DNA of 64,000 nt from Pseudomonas fluorescens (GCF_902497995.1 NZ_CABVII010000028.1:22939-86938); one strand, 5' to 3'. Shown: positions 51,826 through 61,164, counted from the first letter of the stretch. Numbers and translations are program-made. Notes: a model not told the origin generated them from the sequence alone.

Positions 51826-53040
51826 ATGTCTGAAAACCAGCGCCCCCTGGCGGTCACGCTGCAAGTCGTCTCCATCGTCCTGTTTACCTTCATCGGCTAC
51901 CTCAACATCGGCATTCCCTTGGCCGTATTGCCGGGCTACGTCCACAGCGACCTGGGTTTCGGCGCGGTGATCGCCGGCCTGGTGATCAGCGTGCAATACC
52001 TGGCCACCCTGCTCAGCCGGCCCTATGCCGGGAAGATCATCGATAACAAGGGCAGCAAACTCGCGGTGATGTACGGCCTCGCCGGTTGCGGTTTGAGCGG
52101 TGTGTTCATGCTGATTTCGGCCTGGACCCAGGCCCTGCCGACCTTGAGCCTGATCAGCCTGCTGATCGGTCGACTGGTGCTTGGCAGCGCGGAAAGCCTG
52201 GTCGGTTCGGGCTCGATCGGCTGGGGCATCGGCCGGGTCGGCGCGGCGAACACCGCCAAGGTCATCTCGTGGAACGGCATCGCCAGTTATGGCGCACTGG
52301 CGGTCGGTGCACCACTGGGGGTGTTGCTGGTCAATCGGTTAGGCTTGTGGAGCATGGGCGTGAGTATCGTGCTGCTGGCCGTCCTCGGACTGGTGCTGGC
52401 CTGGCCAAAAACCGCAGCGCCGATCGTGGTCGGTGAACGCCTGCCGTTCATGCATGTGCTGGGGCGGGTATTGCCCCATGGCTGCGGACTGGCGTTGGGC
52501 TCCATCGGTTTCGGCACTATCGCGACCTTCATCACCCTGTATTACGCCACGCAACACTGGGATAACGCGGTGCTGTGCCTGAGCCTGTTCGGCGCCAGCT
52601 TCATCGGTGCACGCTTGCTGTTCGGCAACCTGATCAACCGCCTCGGTGGCTTTCGCGTGGCGATTGCCTGCCTGGCGGTGGAAACACTGGGGTTGTTGCT
52701 GCTATGGCTGGCGCCTGATGCCCATTGGGCACTGGCGGGCGCAGCGCTGAGCGGTTTCGGCTTCTCGCTGGTGTTCCCGGCACTGGGCGTGGAAGCGGTC
52801 AACCTGGTGCCGGCCTCCAGCCGTGGCGCGGCGGTCGGGGCTTATTCGTTGTTCATCGATTTGTCGCTGGGGATTACCGGACCGCTGGCCGGTGCGATTG
52901 CGGCAGGTTTCGGTTTTGCCTCGATCTTCCTGTTCGCTGCCCTCGCCGCCCTGAGCGGCCTGGCACTGAGCGTTTACCTGTATCGGCAGGCACCAAAACA
53001 CCTTAATGAGAAGCACCGCGAAGAACGGGACGCGCGCTAG
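51826..53040 (+). CDS. Major facilitator superfamily transporter (YfcJ/YhhS-like)
   Basis: A 404-residue inner-membrane protein with 12 predicted helices and the MFS loop motif RPYAGKIIDNKGSK between helices 2 and 3. The helix-4/5 region RLVLGSAESLVGSGSIGWGI is typical of the YfcJ/YhhS subgroup of putative sugar or drug effluxers. The substrate is unknown. ATG 51826 is preferred to a GTG at 51811. Its stop overlaps the arfB stop on the other strand. Confidence 0.85.
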   Translation: MSENQRPLAVTLQVVSIVLFTFIGYLNIGIPLAVLPGYVHSDLGFGAVIAGLVISVQYLATLLSRPYAGKIIDNKGSKLAVMYGLAGCGLSGVFMLISAWTQALPTLSLISLLIGRLVLGSAESLVGSGSIGWGIGRVGAANTAKVISWNGIASYGALAVGAPLGVLLVNRLGLWSMGVSIVLLAVLGLVLAWPKTAAPIVVGERLPFMHVLGRVLPHGCGLALGSIGFGTIATFITLYYATQHWDNAVLCLSLFGASFIGARLLFGNLINRLGGFRVAIACLAVETLGLLLLWLAPDAHWALAGAALSGFGFSLVFPALGVEAVNLVPASSRGAAVGAYSLFIDLSLGITGPLAGAIAAGFGFASIFLFAALAALSGLALSVYLYRQAPKHLNEKHREERDAR

Positions 53041-53450
53041 AAGTCGACCTTGCCGCGCCCGGCCTTGATGCTGCCGCGCTTGGTCTTGGATTCGAGCCGA
53101 CGCTTTTTCGAACCGAGGGTCGGCTTGGTCGGACGGCGTTTCTTTTCGACCTTGGTGGCGCTGAGGATCAACTCGGTCAGGCGCTCCAGCGCATCGGCGC
53201 GATTGGCTTCCTGGGTGCGGTATTGCTGGGCCTTGATGATCAACACGCCTTCGCTGGTGATCCGGCTGTCCCGCAGCGCCAGCAGCCGCTCCTTGTAGAA
53301 CTCGGGCAAGGACGAGGCCGGAATGTCGAAGCGCAGGTGCACCGCGCTGGAGACCTTGTTGACGTTCTGCCCACCCGCCCCCTGGGCACGAATGGCCGTC
53401 AATTCGATCTCGGCATCGGGCAGATGCACATTGTTGGAAATCACCAGCAT
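53037..53450 (-). CDS. arfB: Alternative ribosome-rescue factor ArfB (YaeJ)
   Basis: A 137-residue release-factor-like peptidyl-tRNA hydrolase that frees ribosomes stalled without a stop codon. The catalytic GGQ is at residues 26-28 (QGAGGQNVNK). The basic C-terminal tail (KKRRPTKPTLGSKKRRLESK) that enters the empty mRNA channel is present. The start at 53450 gives the normal MLVISNNVHLP N-terminus. Convergent with the MFS gene; the two TAG stops share a CTAG. Confidence 0.95.
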   Translation of the reverse strand: MLVISNNVHLPDAEIELTAIRAQGAGGQNVNKVSSAVHLRFDIPASSLPEFYKERLLALRDSRITSEGVLIIKAQQYRTQEANRADALERLTELILSATKVEKKRRPTKPTLGSKKRRLESKTKRGSIKAGRGKVDF

Positions 53451-53650
53451 GGAAAAACGTCCGGGTTCGGGGCCCTCAGGATACAGCACGCAACATCGCA
53501 TCGCGCCTGATTCCGTATCAGTATGAAGTATTCAAGTCGGTATTGATCAATAACATCCTGGAACACAATCGAGCGAAGTATTCAGGGGTTTCACGTCTAT
53601 CCTGAGCCGTGAATAGAGTACTCGGTCAATCCTGGAGATCATTATCAATA

Positions 53651-54436
53651 ATGAATATCTACATAGTGTGTGCACACCCGGAATCTGCATCGTTCAATAA
53701 CAGTCTCGTCACTACCGCCACCCAGTCTTTTGAAAACCTCGGACATCAAGTCAAAGTCACCGACTTATATGCGCACGACTTCGACCCGTGCGAGCACGCC
53801 AGGCACTTTCACCCACGCAAGAACAGTCACCGCTTCGACGTGCAGGCCGAGCAGCGCCATGGTTACGAAAATGACACCCTGCCCGCGCAGGTGGACAGTC
53901 AACTGGCGGCCCTGCACTGGGCCGACCTGGTGATTGTGCAGTTTCCGCTGTGGTGGTTCGGCGCCCCCGCGATGCTCAAGGGGTGGATGGATCGGGTACT
54001 GGTGTACGGCGGTCTTTACTCGAGTGAACAGCGCTTCGAACAAGGCGTATGTCGGGGAAAGAGAGTGCTTCTGTGTGTAACAACCGGTTCGTCGGCAGAC
54101 GAGTGCGCGCCGAACGGTCGAGAGGGCAACACCCACCTGCTGTTATGGCCGATCCAATACGCCTTCCGCTATGTGGGCTTCGAGGTGCTCCAGTCTTATC
54201 TGATACACGGCATCTGGGCAGACTGTACGGCAACGGGACGTGACTTGAACGAGGAACTGCAGCGCTTCAGTTCGTTCTGCGCCGATATTGATCAAGCAGC
54301 GGTACTGCCATTTAATTCGCCCACCGATTGGGACGAGCGCGGCCAGTTGAAACAGGGGGCACCCAGTTACACACCCTTTATCCAGCACGCCGACGACTCA
54401 ATATTCAACAACGCTATCGATAGCGCAAAAGTGTAA
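53651..54436 (+). CDS. Flavodoxin-fold NAD(P)H:quinone reductase
   Basis: A 261-residue Flavodoxin_2 family protein (MdaB/NQO1 type). The FMN/FAD phosphate loop is HPESASFNNSL, and the family motif VIVQFPLWWFGAPAMLKGW is near residue 95. It should reduce quinones or similar compounds using NAD(P)H. The start MNIYIVCAHPES is chosen although a longer frame is open. It is alone and ends at a shared terminator. Confidence 0.85.
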   Translation: MNIYIVCAHPESASFNNSLVTTATQSFENLGHQVKVTDLYAHDFDPCEHARHFHPRKNSHRFDVQAEQRHGYENDTLPAQVDSQLAALHWADLVIVQFPLWWFGAPAMLKGWMDRVLVYGGLYSSEQRFEQGVCRGKRVLLCVTTGSSADECAPNGREGNTHLLLWPIQYAFRYVGFEVLQSYLIHGIWADCTATGRDLNEELQRFSSFCADIDQAAVLPFNSPTDWDERGQLKQGAPSYTPFIQHADDSIFNNAIDSAKV

Positions 54437-54463
54437 TTAATCCTACAGATAAAACCTGCAAAA

Positions 54464-54493
54464 CAATAAACCCGGCCATCGCCGGGTTTATTG
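54464..54493. terminator. Bidirectional rho-independent terminator
   Basis: Perfect 13-bp stem CAATAAACCCGGC / GCCGGGTTTATTG with a four-base loop, between the convergent quinone-reductase and permease genes, with AT-rich flanks on both sides. Confidence 0.92.
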
Positions 54494-54507
54494 TTTGCAA
54501 GGTCTAT

Positions 54508-55920
54508 CTACTTCACTGCAGGAGCAGCATTCGTTATCGCACTGCGTTTATTCTTGATGCCATAGCAAACCCACATGAACGCGACCCACACCGGAATCGC
54601 GTACACCGAGATCTGGATCCCCGGAATCAACAGCATCACGCCCAGGATAAACACCACGAACGCCAAACACACATAGTTCCCGTACGGATACCACAACGCC
54701 TTGAACAGCGGCGTCTGCCTGGTTTTGTCCATGTGCTGGCGGAACTTGAAGTGCGAGAAGCTGATCATTGCCCAGTTGATCACCAGGGTCGCGACCACCA
54801 GCGACATCAACAGCTCCAGGGCGCTATGGGGAATCAGGTAGTTCAGCAGCACGGCGATCAGCGTCACTGCCGCCGAGGCCAGGATCGAACGCACAGGAAC
54901 ACCGCGCTTGTCGATCTTCCCCAAGGCTTTGGGTGCATCGCCCTGCTCCGCCATGCCCAGCAACATGCGGCTGTTGCAGTAGGTGCCGCTGTTGTACACC
55001 GACAATGCCGCGGTCAGGACCACGAAGTTGAGGATGTGCGCGGCGGTGTTGCTGCCGAGCATCGAGAACACTTGTACGAACGGGCTGCCGCTGTAGGAGT
55101 CGCCAGAGGCGTTCAGGGTGGCCAACAGGCTGTCCCACGGCGTCAGCGACAGCAGGATGACCAGTGCACCGATGTAGAAAATCAGGATCCGGTAGATGAC
55201 CTGGTTGATGGCTTTGGGGATCACGGTTCTCGGCTTGTCGGCTTCTGCCGCGGTGAAACCGAGCATTTCCAGACCGCCGAAGGAGAACATGATAATCGCC
55301 ATGGCCATTACCAGACCGCTGATACCATTCGGGAAGAAGCCGCCATGTGACCACAGGTTGCTCACCGAAGCTTGCGGACCGCCGTTGCCGCTGACCAGCA
55401 GGTAGCTGCCCAGCGCAATCATGCCGACGATGGCCACGACCTTGATGATCGCAAACCAGAACTCGGCCTCGCCAAAGACTTTGACGTTCGCCAGGTTGAT
55501 CAGGTTGATCAGGACGAAGAACCCCGCGGCCGAAACCCAGGTCGGGATGTCCGGCGCCCAGTAATGGATGTATTTGCCGACCGCGGTCAGCTCCGACATG
55601 CCCACCAGGATGTACAGGATCCAGCAGTTCCAGCCCGACAGGAAGCCGGCGAAACCGCCCCAGTACTTGTGCGCGAAGTGGCTGAAGGAACCGGCCACCG
55701 GCTCTTCGACGATCATTTCGCCGAGCTGGCGCATGATCATGAAAGCAATGAAGCCGCAGATGGCGTAGCCGAGGATCATCGACGGGCCAGCGGATTTCAG
55801 TACGCCGGCCGAGCCGAGGAACAGTCCGGTACCGATTGCGCCACCGAGGGCGATCAGTTGAATATGGCGATTTTTCAGGCCGCGCTTCAGCTCGCCTGAA
55901 TGCGAGTTTTGTCCACTCAT
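54508..55920 (-). CDS. Amino acid permease, APC family (AroP/ProY-like)
   Basis: A 470-residue inner-membrane transporter with 12 helices. The N-terminal family signature is RHIQLIALGGAIGTGLFLGS and the segment EMIVEEPVAGSFSHFAHKYW is typical of the AroP/GabP group. It is close to the AroP branch, and its nearness to phhABC would suit uptake of aromatic amino acids, but substrate cannot be read from sequence. ATG 55920 (MSGQNSHSGELKRG) is preferred to a TTG at 55938. Confidence 0.88.
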   Translation of the reverse strand: MSGQNSHSGELKRGLKNRHIQLIALGGAIGTGLFLGSAGVLKSAGPSMILGYAICGFIAFMIMRQLGEMIVEEPVAGSFSHFAHKYWGGFAGFLSGWNCWILYILVGMSELTAVGKYIHYWAPDIPTWVSAAGFFVLINLINLANVKVFGEAEFWFAIIKVVAIVGMIALGSYLLVSGNGGPQASVSNLWSHGGFFPNGISGLVMAMAIIMFSFGGLEMLGFTAAEADKPRTVIPKAINQVIYRILIFYIGALVILLSLTPWDSLLATLNASGDSYSGSPFVQVFSMLGSNTAAHILNFVVLTAALSVYNSGTYCNSRMLLGMAEQGDAPKALGKIDKRGVPVRSILASAAVTLIAVLLNYLIPHSALELLMSLVVATLVINWAMISFSHFKFRQHMDKTRQTPLFKALWYPYGNYVCLAFVVFILGVMLLIPGIQISVYAIPVWVAFMWVCYGIKNKRSAITNAAPAVK

Positions 55921-56212
55921 GAAAAGGGTCTCACGCAAGGTTTGATGATGTTCGTTAGACGTTGCTGCTCGGTTACGGCTTCAAGCAGCGCCGATCAAAC
56001 CCCAGCGCAGGCACCGGGAGTCCAGCGTTTTTACAACGGTCATGCGTCACCTGTTTGTTTTTATCTGTGACGAAATCGGACCCGACACGCTCGTGACGCG
56101 GCGGAGTGAACCAAGGCGGATAACCTTGAGGATTGCGCAGAAGCGCAGGAGGTCACAGTTAAAACGCGGCGCATTGTACACCTGTAACCCCCTGCTGCCA
56201 GACACCGTTGGA

Positions 56213-56359
56213 TCAACCTGTCGTTTGCCGGGATTGCGTGTGTCCGCCCCGAGCGTCTCGGGCGGCTGCAAAAATTGAGTCAGACCTTTGCGGGTCATGG
56301 ACGGACGCGGCAGAAAAATCGCCCCGCGGGAAGAGATGGAATCGAGTCACGGCGTACAT
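56213..56359 (-). CDS. Possible 48-residue ORF with strong ribosome site
   Basis: Minus-strand ORF starting MYAVTRFHLFPRGDFSAASV, preceded by AAGGAGG six bases before the ATG. It has no hydrophobic segment and no family I know. It could be a leader peptide or chance; the only support is the ribosome site. Confidence 0.25.
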   Translation of the reverse strand: MYAVTRFHLFPRGDFSAASVHDPQRSDSIFAAARDARGGHTQSRQTTG

Positions 56360-56625
56360 TGCGCCTCCTTCTTGTTATGCACCTGCACGACAGGCATGGG
56401 GCGCATCTCACCCTTCCCGCGTCGCTGAAACAAGCGCTCCAGAGCCCTGCATGCGGATCAATCGGAGGACTGGCGGCAGGTTTTCCTTACACCGCTCCCG
56501 CAGACGCGAATTCACGGGATTCAGGGCTTAATTTCGTCATTATTCCTTTACATCCCGTAACGAAATATTGCCGAATCAGAAGTGGCGGCAGGACTCTGGC
56601 GTTAACCTGCGGGGATGCGAATAAC

Positions 56626-56727
56626 GCCTTCGCGAGCAAGCCCGCTCCCACACTTGTTCTGCAGTGCACACAGATTTTGTGTACGACGCAGGTCCAATGT
56701 GGGAGCGGGCTTGCTCGCGAAGAGGCC
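56626..56727. repeat. REPIN upstream of permease / downstream of rluB
   Basis: CTTCGCGAGCAAGCCCGCTC at the left and GTGGGAGCGGGCTTGCTCGC at the right. The spacer has an inner inverted repeat (CACACAGAT / ATTTTGTGT-like) unlike the other REPINs. Confidence 0.88.
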
Positions 56728-56760
56728 CGAACATTCACCCCATCACCAAAGACAGATTCA

Positions 56761-56793
56761 AAAAAAAACGCCAACCCGAAGGTTGGCGTTTTT
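56761..56793. terminator. Terminator after rluB
   Basis: Hairpin AAAACGCCAACC / GGTTGGCGTTTTT with a four-base loop and long A- and T-runs on both sides, 18 nt past the rluB stop. Confidence 0.93.
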
Positions 56794-56810
56794 CATCAAG
56801 CGTTTACCGC

Positions 56811-58106
56811 TTACTCAGGCTTGCGACGACCAAAGCCCGGACGCTGGCCGGAGCCGGCTGGGGCGCCGCGGCGCTTGCCCGATGGCGCATCCTTGTCGAC
56901 CAGGACGATGCCCGGGCGTTTCTTCGGCGCTGGCTTGGCCGGGCGCTTGGTGTCGGACGGACGGTCCGCCACTGGCGTACCGCGAGCCGAATCACCACGA
57001 GATTCACCACGACCGGCAGGCGCACCGCGATCGCTGCGACCACCGCTTGGTGCACCGCGGCCTTCACCGCGCTCGGTGCGACCGTTGGCCGGACGCGGCG
57101 TGCGTGGACCGCGCTCGCCGTCCGCACGGGGTGCAGCTGGCTTGCGGGCCGGACGCTCACCTTCGATCTGCGGCTCACGCGCTGGACGCGGGCCGGCAGC
57201 CGGAGCACCGGCGGCAGGACGCAGGGTCCGTACGCGCTCGGTCTTGCCCACCGGACGCGACGATTTACGCTGCATACGCTCGAGCTTGTCTTTGCTCTTG
57301 GCGTTCATCTGCGGCATGGCCACCGGAGTCAGGCCGACTTCGGCACTCAGGATGTCGACTTCGTACTGACTCATTTCGCGCCAGCGACCCATCGGCAGGT
57401 CGGAGTTGAGGAACACCGGGCCGAAACGCACGCGCTTCAGGCGGCTGACCACCAGGCCCTGGGATTCCCACAGGCGACGGACTTCGCGGTTGCGACCTTC
57501 CATGACCACGCAGTGGTACCAGTGGTTGAAACCTTCGCCGCCGGGTGCCTGCTTGATGTCGGTGAACTTGGCCGGGCCGTCTTCGAGGACGACGCCTGCC
57601 TTCAGGCGCTCGATCATCTCGTCATCGACTTCGCCACGCACACGGACTGCGTATTCACGGTCCATTTCGTAGGACGGGTGCATCAGGCGGTTGGCCAGCT
57701 CACCGTCGGTGGTGAACATCAGCAGACCGGTGGTGTTGATGTCCAGACGACCGATGTTGATCCAGCGACCTTCTTTCGGGCGCGGCATCTTGTCGAACAC
57801 GGTCGGACGGCCTTCAGGGTCGTCGCGGGTGCAGATTTCACCGTCGGGTTTGTTGTACATGATCACGCGGCGTACCGACTCGGCGGCTTCTTCGCGCTTG
57901 ATCACCTTGCCATCGATGGTGATGGCGTCATGCAGGTCGACACGCAGGCCGAGGGTGGCGTCTTTGCCATTGACCTTGATGCGGCCGTGGCTGATCCAGG
58001 CTTCTACGTCACGGCGCGAGCCGACGCCGATACGGGCGAGGACTTTCTGCAGCTTTTCGCCTGCTGGGCCGATTTCCTGGTCGTCTTTCTGGTCTTTGAT
58101 ACTCAT
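56811..58106 (-). CDS. rluB: 23S rRNA pseudouridine synthase RluB
   Basis: A 431-residue RsuA/RluB-family enzyme that modifies 23S rRNA (U2605 in E. coli). The S4 RNA-binding domain is at about 15-65, and the catalytic aspartate is Asp122 (WINIGRLDINTTGLLMF). After residue 290 there is a long basic tail rich in Arg, Pro, Gly and Ala with repeated GRxxRG-like stretches, probably disordered and RNA-binding. Start 58106 (MSIKDQKDD) is chosen over a longer open frame. It follows a small DUF1289 gene. Confidence 0.93.
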   Translation of the reverse strand: MSIKDQKDDQEIGPAGEKLQKVLARIGVGSRRDVEAWISHGRIKVNGKDATLGLRVDLHDAITIDGKVIKREEAAESVRRVIMYNKPDGEICTRDDPEGRPTVFDKMPRPKEGRWINIGRLDINTTGLLMFTTDGELANRLMHPSYEMDREYAVRVRGEVDDEMIERLKAGVVLEDGPAKFTDIKQAPGGEGFNHWYHCVVMEGRNREVRRLWESQGLVVSRLKRVRFGPVFLNSDLPMGRWREMSQYEVDILSAEVGLTPVAMPQMNAKSKDKLERMQRKSSRPVGKTERVRTLRPAAGAPAAGPRPAREPQIEGERPARKPAAPRADGERGPRTPRPANGRTERGEGRGAPSGGRSDRGAPAGRGESRGDSARGTPVADRPSDTKRPAKPAPKKRPGIVLVDKDAPSGKRRGAPAGSGQRPGFGRRKPE

Positions 58107-58262
58107 CTGGGCACCTCCCGGTGTGGTCTGTTCAGGCAGCTCTGAAGTGAGGGGCCTGAAGCGTTGAAAGCTGGGCACTCGGGCGAAGGGATCGCCGGAG
58201 GGTCGCGAATCATACGCTCATGCGGGCGTTCGCGCATCAGAGACTAGTCGACGGAGGGCAGG

Positions 58263-58454
58263 TTATTTGTTTTTCCGCCGACCGGTGGCGCCGAGCTTGA
58301 TCAACCTCAGCGCCGCCTCGGCCAGCACCGTGCGCTTGTCGACCTTGTCGAGTTTCTTCCAGGCCTTGATCTCGCGCTTGCTGCGGCCGCAGCCGAGGCA
58401 GATGTCGTCGGTGAATTTGCAGAGGCTGATGCAGGGGTCTTTGGTCGAACTCAT
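58263..58454 (-). CDS. DUF1289 family protein
   Basis: A 63-residue protein with four cysteines in the DUF1289 pattern: DPCISLCKF and CLGCGRSKREI, probably binding a metal. The C-terminus is basic (RRKNK). Function unknown. Lies between scpB and rluB, an order common in Pseudomonas. Confidence 0.85.
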   Translation of the reverse strand: MSSTKDPCISLCKFTDDICLGCGRSKREIKAWKKLDKVDKRTVLAEAALRLIKLGATGRRKNK

Positions 58455-58479
58455 CGCAGATACCTATGAACGCAACTCC

Positions 58480-58573
58480 CCTGTGGGAGCGGGCTTGCCC
58501 GCGAAGAGGGAGTATCAGTCGACATCATTGTTGTCTGACCCACCGCATTCGCGGGCAAGCCCGCTCCCACAGG
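58480..58573. repeat. REPIN between DUF1289 gene and scpB
   Basis: CTGTGGGAGCGGGCTTGCCC and GGGCAAGCCCGCTCCCACAG, with a diverged spacer, filling most of the 145-base gap between the two genes. Confidence 0.9.
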
Positions 58574-58599
58574 GATCTCCATTGTTCAAAGGGTTAGGG

Positions 58600-59691
58600 T
58601 CAATCTTCGAATTCGCGGCGTTCGGCTTCGATCGCTTCAGCGAGAGCCCGGGCTTCGGCTTCTTCGTCGGTCAACTCGGGGTCCGGCTTGTGTTGTTCGA
58701 GGGCAGCGACAGCGGCCAGGAGTTTTTCGCGAGCTTCGGCGACGCCAAGCACGTCATCTTCCTGCTCTTCTTCCTGCTCTTCTTCCTGCTCTGCTTCTTC
58801 CTGCTCTACTTCTTCCTGCTCTACTTCCTGCTCTACTTCCTGCTCTACTTCATGCTCTACTTCCTGCTCTGCTGCTTCCTGCTCTTCTTCAACAGTGGCT
58901 TCGGCCTCGACCGGAAGTTCAGCATCGATCTCAAGCTCAGGCTGTTCCAGCATCTGTGCCGAATCAGTCACCGCCCCATCGCGCAGGATGTCGTCGAAAT
59001 CAGTCTTGAGCCCCTCCTCCATCGTGTCCAGCTCCTGCAACAACGAATGGAAACTGGTTTCTTCCTTGGGCTCTTCCGGCTCGGCACTGGCGTCCGCCAA
59101 CGCTTGCAACCCGGCAGGCACCGGTGCGTCGTCAAAATCCAGCAGCGGATCAGGTTCAAGCTCGCGCAGCTCGGCCAGCGGTGGCAGATCGTCGAGGTTC
59201 TTCAGGTTGAAGTGATCGAGAAAGATCTTGGTGGTGGCGAACATCGCCGGTTTGCCGGGCACATCGCGATAGCCGACGATGCGGATCCACTCGCGCTCCA
59301 GCAGCGTCTTGACGATGTGAGTGTTGACCGCCACACCTCGTACGTCTTCGATCTCGCCCCGGGTGATCGGCTGGCGATAGGCGATCAGGGCCATGGTTTC
59401 GAGCATGGCGCGGGAATAGCGTTGCGGCCGCTCTTCCCACAAACGTCCTACCCATGGCGAGAACTTTTCGCGGATCTGCAGGCGATACCCGGAGGCGACT
59501 TCCTTCAGCTCGAAGGCGCGGCCGTCGCAGGACTTGGCCAGAATCGTCAGCGCTTTCTTGAAGACCGGCGGCTCGGGTCGCTCACCTTCTTCGAAGAGTT
59601 CGAACAGGCGTTCAAGCGATTGCGGTTTTCCCGAGGCCAACAGAAAGGCCTCAAGCAGTGACGCCAGCTCGCGGGGTTCAGTCAGGTTCAT
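58600..59691 (-). CDS. scpB: Segregation and condensation protein ScpB
   Basis: A 363-residue SMC-partner protein. The conserved winged-helix part is at about residues 1-190 (LASLLEAFLLASGKPQSLER, MALIAYRQPITRGEIEDVRG). After it comes a long acidic tail built of near-tandem EQE/EVEQ units (about residues 270-315), encoded by a 12- to 15-base DNA repeat. The core is normal; the tail is probably disordered. 11 nt after scpA. Confidence 0.93.
   Translation of the reverse strand: MNLTEPRELASLLEAFLLASGKPQSLERLFELFEEGERPEPPVFKKALTILAKSCDGRAFELKEVASGYRLQIREKFSPWVGRLWEERPQRYSRAMLETMALIAYRQPITRGEIEDVRGVAVNTHIVKTLLEREWIRIVGYRDVPGKPAMFATTKIFLDHFNLKNLDDLPPLAELRELEPDPLLDFDDAPVPAGLQALADASAEPEEPKEETSFHSLLQELDTMEEGLKTDFDDILRDGAVTDSAQMLEQPELEIDAELPVEAEATVEEEQEAAEQEVEHEVEQEVEQEVEQEEVEQEEAEQEEEQEEEQEDDVLGVAEAREKLLAAVAALEQHKPDPELTDEEAEARALAEAIEAERREFED
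58755..58893. repeat. Tandem coding repeat in scpB (Glu/Gln/Val-rich)
   Basis: Plus strand shows about ten imperfect copies of CTCTACTTCCTG or CTCTTCTTCCTG (12 or 15 bases). All unit lengths are multiples of three, so copy number can change without a frameshift. Confidence 0.9.
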
Positions 59692-59702
59692 GATTCAACT
59701 CG

Positions 59703-60521
59703 TTATTCGGCTCGGGCCCGGACGTGGATCGCCGCGAACGGCTCATTCTGCACCAGCTCGACCAGGGATTCCTTGACCAGTTCGAGGACCGCCATAAAGG
59801 TCACCACCACCCCCAGGCGTCCTTCTTCAGCGGTGAACAGTTCGACAAACGGCACGAAACCGCCGCCCTTGAGCCGTTCCAGCACATCGCTCATGCGTTC
59901 GCGGGTGGACAATGCCTCGCGGCTGACCTGGTGGCTTTCGAACATGTCGCCCCGCCGCAGGACCTCGGCCATGGACATCAGCAACTCTTCCAGACTCACG
60001 TCCGGCAACAGCTTGCGCGCCCGGGCTTGGGGGGCATCAAGCTTGGGCACCACCACGTCACGGCCGACGCGACTCAAGCCATCGATACCTTCGGCAGCGG
60101 CCTTGAAGCGTTCGTACTGTTGCAAGCGCCGGATCAGTTCGGCGCGCGGGTCGTCTTCTTCGTCTGCGATGGTTTCGGCACGGGGCAGCAGCATCCGCGA
60201 CTTGATTTCGGCCAGCATCGCAGCCATCACCAGGTATTCCGCGGCCAGCTCCAGGCGCACCGACTGCATCAATTCGACATAGCCCATGTACTGACGGGTG
60301 ATTTCCGCCACCGGGATGTCGAGGATATTGATGTTCTGTTTGCGGATCAGATACAGCAACAGGTCGAGGGGGCCTTCGAAGGCCTCGAGAAAAACCTCGA
60401 GCGCGTCCGGCGGGATATACAGGTCCAGGGGCATTTCCATGACCGCCTGGCCATAGACCATCGCGAAGGGCTGCTCTAGCTGGGCTTGGGCCTGACTGTC
60501 GACGGGTTCCTCTGCGGACAT
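59703..60521 (-). CDS. scpA: Segregation and condensation protein ScpA
   Basis: A 272-residue kleisin that bridges SMC and ScpB. The family core begins at about residue 48 (FEGPLDLLLYLIRKQNINIL) and includes AAEYLVMAAMLAEIKSRMLL. The ATG at 60521 is followed upstream by the YciO-family gene's stop with no gap, so the genes are tightly linked. Confidence 0.94.
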   Translation of the reverse strand: MSAEEPVDSQAQAQLEQPFAMVYGQAVMEMPLDLYIPPDALEVFLEAFEGPLDLLLYLIRKQNINILDIPVAEITRQYMGYVELMQSVRLELAAEYLVMAAMLAEIKSRMLLPRAETIADEEDDPRAELIRRLQQYERFKAAAEGIDGLSRVGRDVVVPKLDAPQARARKLLPDVSLEELLMSMAEVLRRGDMFESHQVSREALSTRERMSDVLERLKGGGFVPFVELFTAEEGRLGVVVTFMAVLELVKESLVELVQNEPFAAIHVRARAE

Positions 60522-61151
60522 CTAGGCCTCGGCCATGAATGGGGCGGGGTCGCCGCAACCGACGCGGATCACTTCGGGCCCGCCGTCAGCGAGGTTGATC
60601 ACGGTGGACGCCTTGATCCCGCCGAAACCGCCGTCGATGATCAGGTCGACCTGGTGCTCGAGCAACTGGCGCATTTCGTAAGGATCGCTCATCGGGTCGG
60701 TGTCGCCGGGCATGATCAGGGTCACGCTCATCAACGGTTCGCCGAGCTCTTCCAGCAGCGCCAGGGCAATCGGATGCGCCGGTACGCGCAGGCCGATGGT
60801 GCGTTTTTTCGGATGCAACAGCAGGCGCGGCACTTCGCGGGTGGCGTTGAGGATGAAGGTATAGGGACCCGGCAGATGCGCCTTGAGCAGGCGGAAGGTG
60901 CCGGTGTCGATCTTGGCGAACAACCCCAGCTGCGACAGGTCACTGCAAATCAGCGCAAAGTTGTGCTTTTCATCCAGTTGACGCAAGCGGCGCACGCGCT
61001 CCACGGCGTTCTTGTCACCGATCTGGCAACCAATGGCGTAGGACGAGTCTGTGGGGTAAATCACCACCCCGCCGCTGCGAATGATCTCGACAGCCTGTTT
61101 GATCAGGCGCGCTTGCGGGTTTTCCGGATGAATCTGGAAAAATTGACTCAC
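60522..61151 (-). CDS. YciO/Sua5-family protein
   Basis: A 209-residue protein of the YrdC/Sua5 fold (PTDSSYAIGCQIGDK, GPYTFILNATREVPR, RTIGLRVPAHPIALALLEEL). It is of the YciO branch, whose relation to threonylcarbamoyl-AMP synthesis for tRNA t6A is uncertain. A GTG start at 61151 (VSQFFQIHPENP) is chosen because GGTAGAG precedes it and it lies 13 nt past the PHP gene; an ATG at 61190 would overlap that gene. Confidence 0.85.
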   Translation of the reverse strand: MSQFFQIHPENPQARLIKQAVEIIRSGGVVIYPTDSSYAIGCQIGDKNAVERVRRLRQLDEKHNFALICSDLSQLGLFAKIDTGTFRLLKAHLPGPYTFILNATREVPRLLLHPKKRTIGLRVPAHPIALALLEELGEPLMSVTLIMPGDTDPMSDPYEMRQLLEHQVDLIIDGGFGGIKASTVINLADGGPEVIRVGCGDPAPFMAEA

Positions 61152-61164
61152 ATTCTCTACCTGT

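Larger units (their letters stand above)
55921..56810. other. 890-base intergenic region between permease and rluB
   Basis: Long stretch with no secure gene. It contains the permease promoter region, one possible small minus-strand ORF at 56213-56359, a REP pair at 56626-56727 and the rluB terminator at 56761-56793. The segment 56380-56600 shows no reading frame or repeat I can identify. Confidence 0.6.
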
